Of a stretch of 64,000 nt of DNA, positions 63,821 through 64,000 are shown piece after piece; position 1 is the first letter of the stretch; every line of letters starts with the position of its first letter. The stretch is from Blasia pusilla (Eukaryota > Marchantiophyta > Marchantiopsida > Blasiales). The position numbers and the translations under genes are program-made. The notes beneath the pieces are model-generated. The model worked only from the letters and a program-made list of their open reading frames with translations, was not told the origin of the DNA and made no database searches. Where the stretch lies: NCBI GenBank assembly GCA_050084515.1, contig CM114274.1, positions 496,001 to 560,000 of the forward strand, in the 5' to 3' direction.

Positions 63821-64000
63821 GACAGGTACATAGGCAGGGGGTACCGACTGACAACCGAATTCAACCCAACAGACTCCGACGGGTTGCAAGTTGCAGTGGG
63901 ACTCTAACAGAAGATGGTACTTCGTGGCTTTGCAACCCACATGTATGAGTCCCAAAATTTGCAGCCCGTCCGACTTCGACAAGTTGCAACAGGATTGAAT
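63821..64000 (-). repeat. Non-coding sequence with palindromes upstream of the E7 exon 3 remnant
   Basis: Two palindromes, near 63865-63888 and 63963-63988. The N-terminal unknown domain of exon 3 should be here but is not, so E7 is either deleted or has an intron at this point. Confidence 0.5.

Noticed and set aside
1-64000. tRNA, rRNA or other structured RNA genes
   Set aside because: None recognised; only tRNA-complementary primer sites of retroelements were found.

Overview
The window is eukaryotic nuclear DNA made almost entirely of transposable elements. Evidence for this is GT-AG introns, plant-like TATA boxes, a Ty3/gypsy chromovirus primed by initiator-Met tRNA, and an LTR with a tRNA-Asp-type primer site. 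From memory, translated repeats such as QPVGFRRVA or NPSESDGL resemble predicted proteins of the charophyte alga Chara. Charophyte is my best guess, but no single-copy host gene confirms it.

The dominant component is one repeated DNA-transposon family, seen as about eight copies (called E0-E7 here). The fullest is E6 (46116 to about 58367, 12.3 kb). It carries two divergent genes. Gene A is a Mutator-like (MULE) transposase with an N-terminal C2HxH-type zinc region, a DDE-like core (MADN, then an FHW motif) and a C-terminal SWIM finger. Gene B is a multi-exon gene with a coiled-coil exon 1, two exons of unknown function, and a split circularly permuted DNA N4/N6-methyltransferase-like domain. 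Motif IV (as DLPS) is at the end of exon 3 and motifs X-I-II are in exon 4; a chromo-like block may form exon 5. The genes share a spacer of about 1.3 kb with a TATA box at each end and an array of short palindromes. A purine/pyrimidine-rich terminal repeat (GGGGGCTGGTATTCT...) marks the gene-B end of each copy.

Layout: 1-1204 gene A fragment (E0). 1205-8213 E1, gene B on minus, fused to a gene A fragment. 8214-23809 E2, gene B on minus, split by a 7.3-kb Ty3/gypsy element (13166-20479), then the 5' end of gene A on plus. 23810-27763 E3, an inverted, internally deleted gene B on plus. 27764-41970 E4, gene A on minus and gene B on plus, with two insertions of a 1.2-kb LTR. 41971-46115 E5, gene A on minus. 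46116-58367 E6. 58378-60466 direct repeats, a perfect hairpin and a second LTR-retroelement remnant with a coiled-coil ORF. 60467-64000 E7, the most diverged copy.

A 27-bp palindrome (arms GCAACCCGTCGGA / TCCGACGGGTTGC) occurs by eye some 100-200 times. It lies only in introns, the spacer and the 3' parts of this family, never in its exons, and arm substitutions are often mirrored. No copy has both genes open; frameshifts and in-frame stops are everywhere, so most entries are pseudogenes. Exon limits come from splice motifs and comparison between copies.
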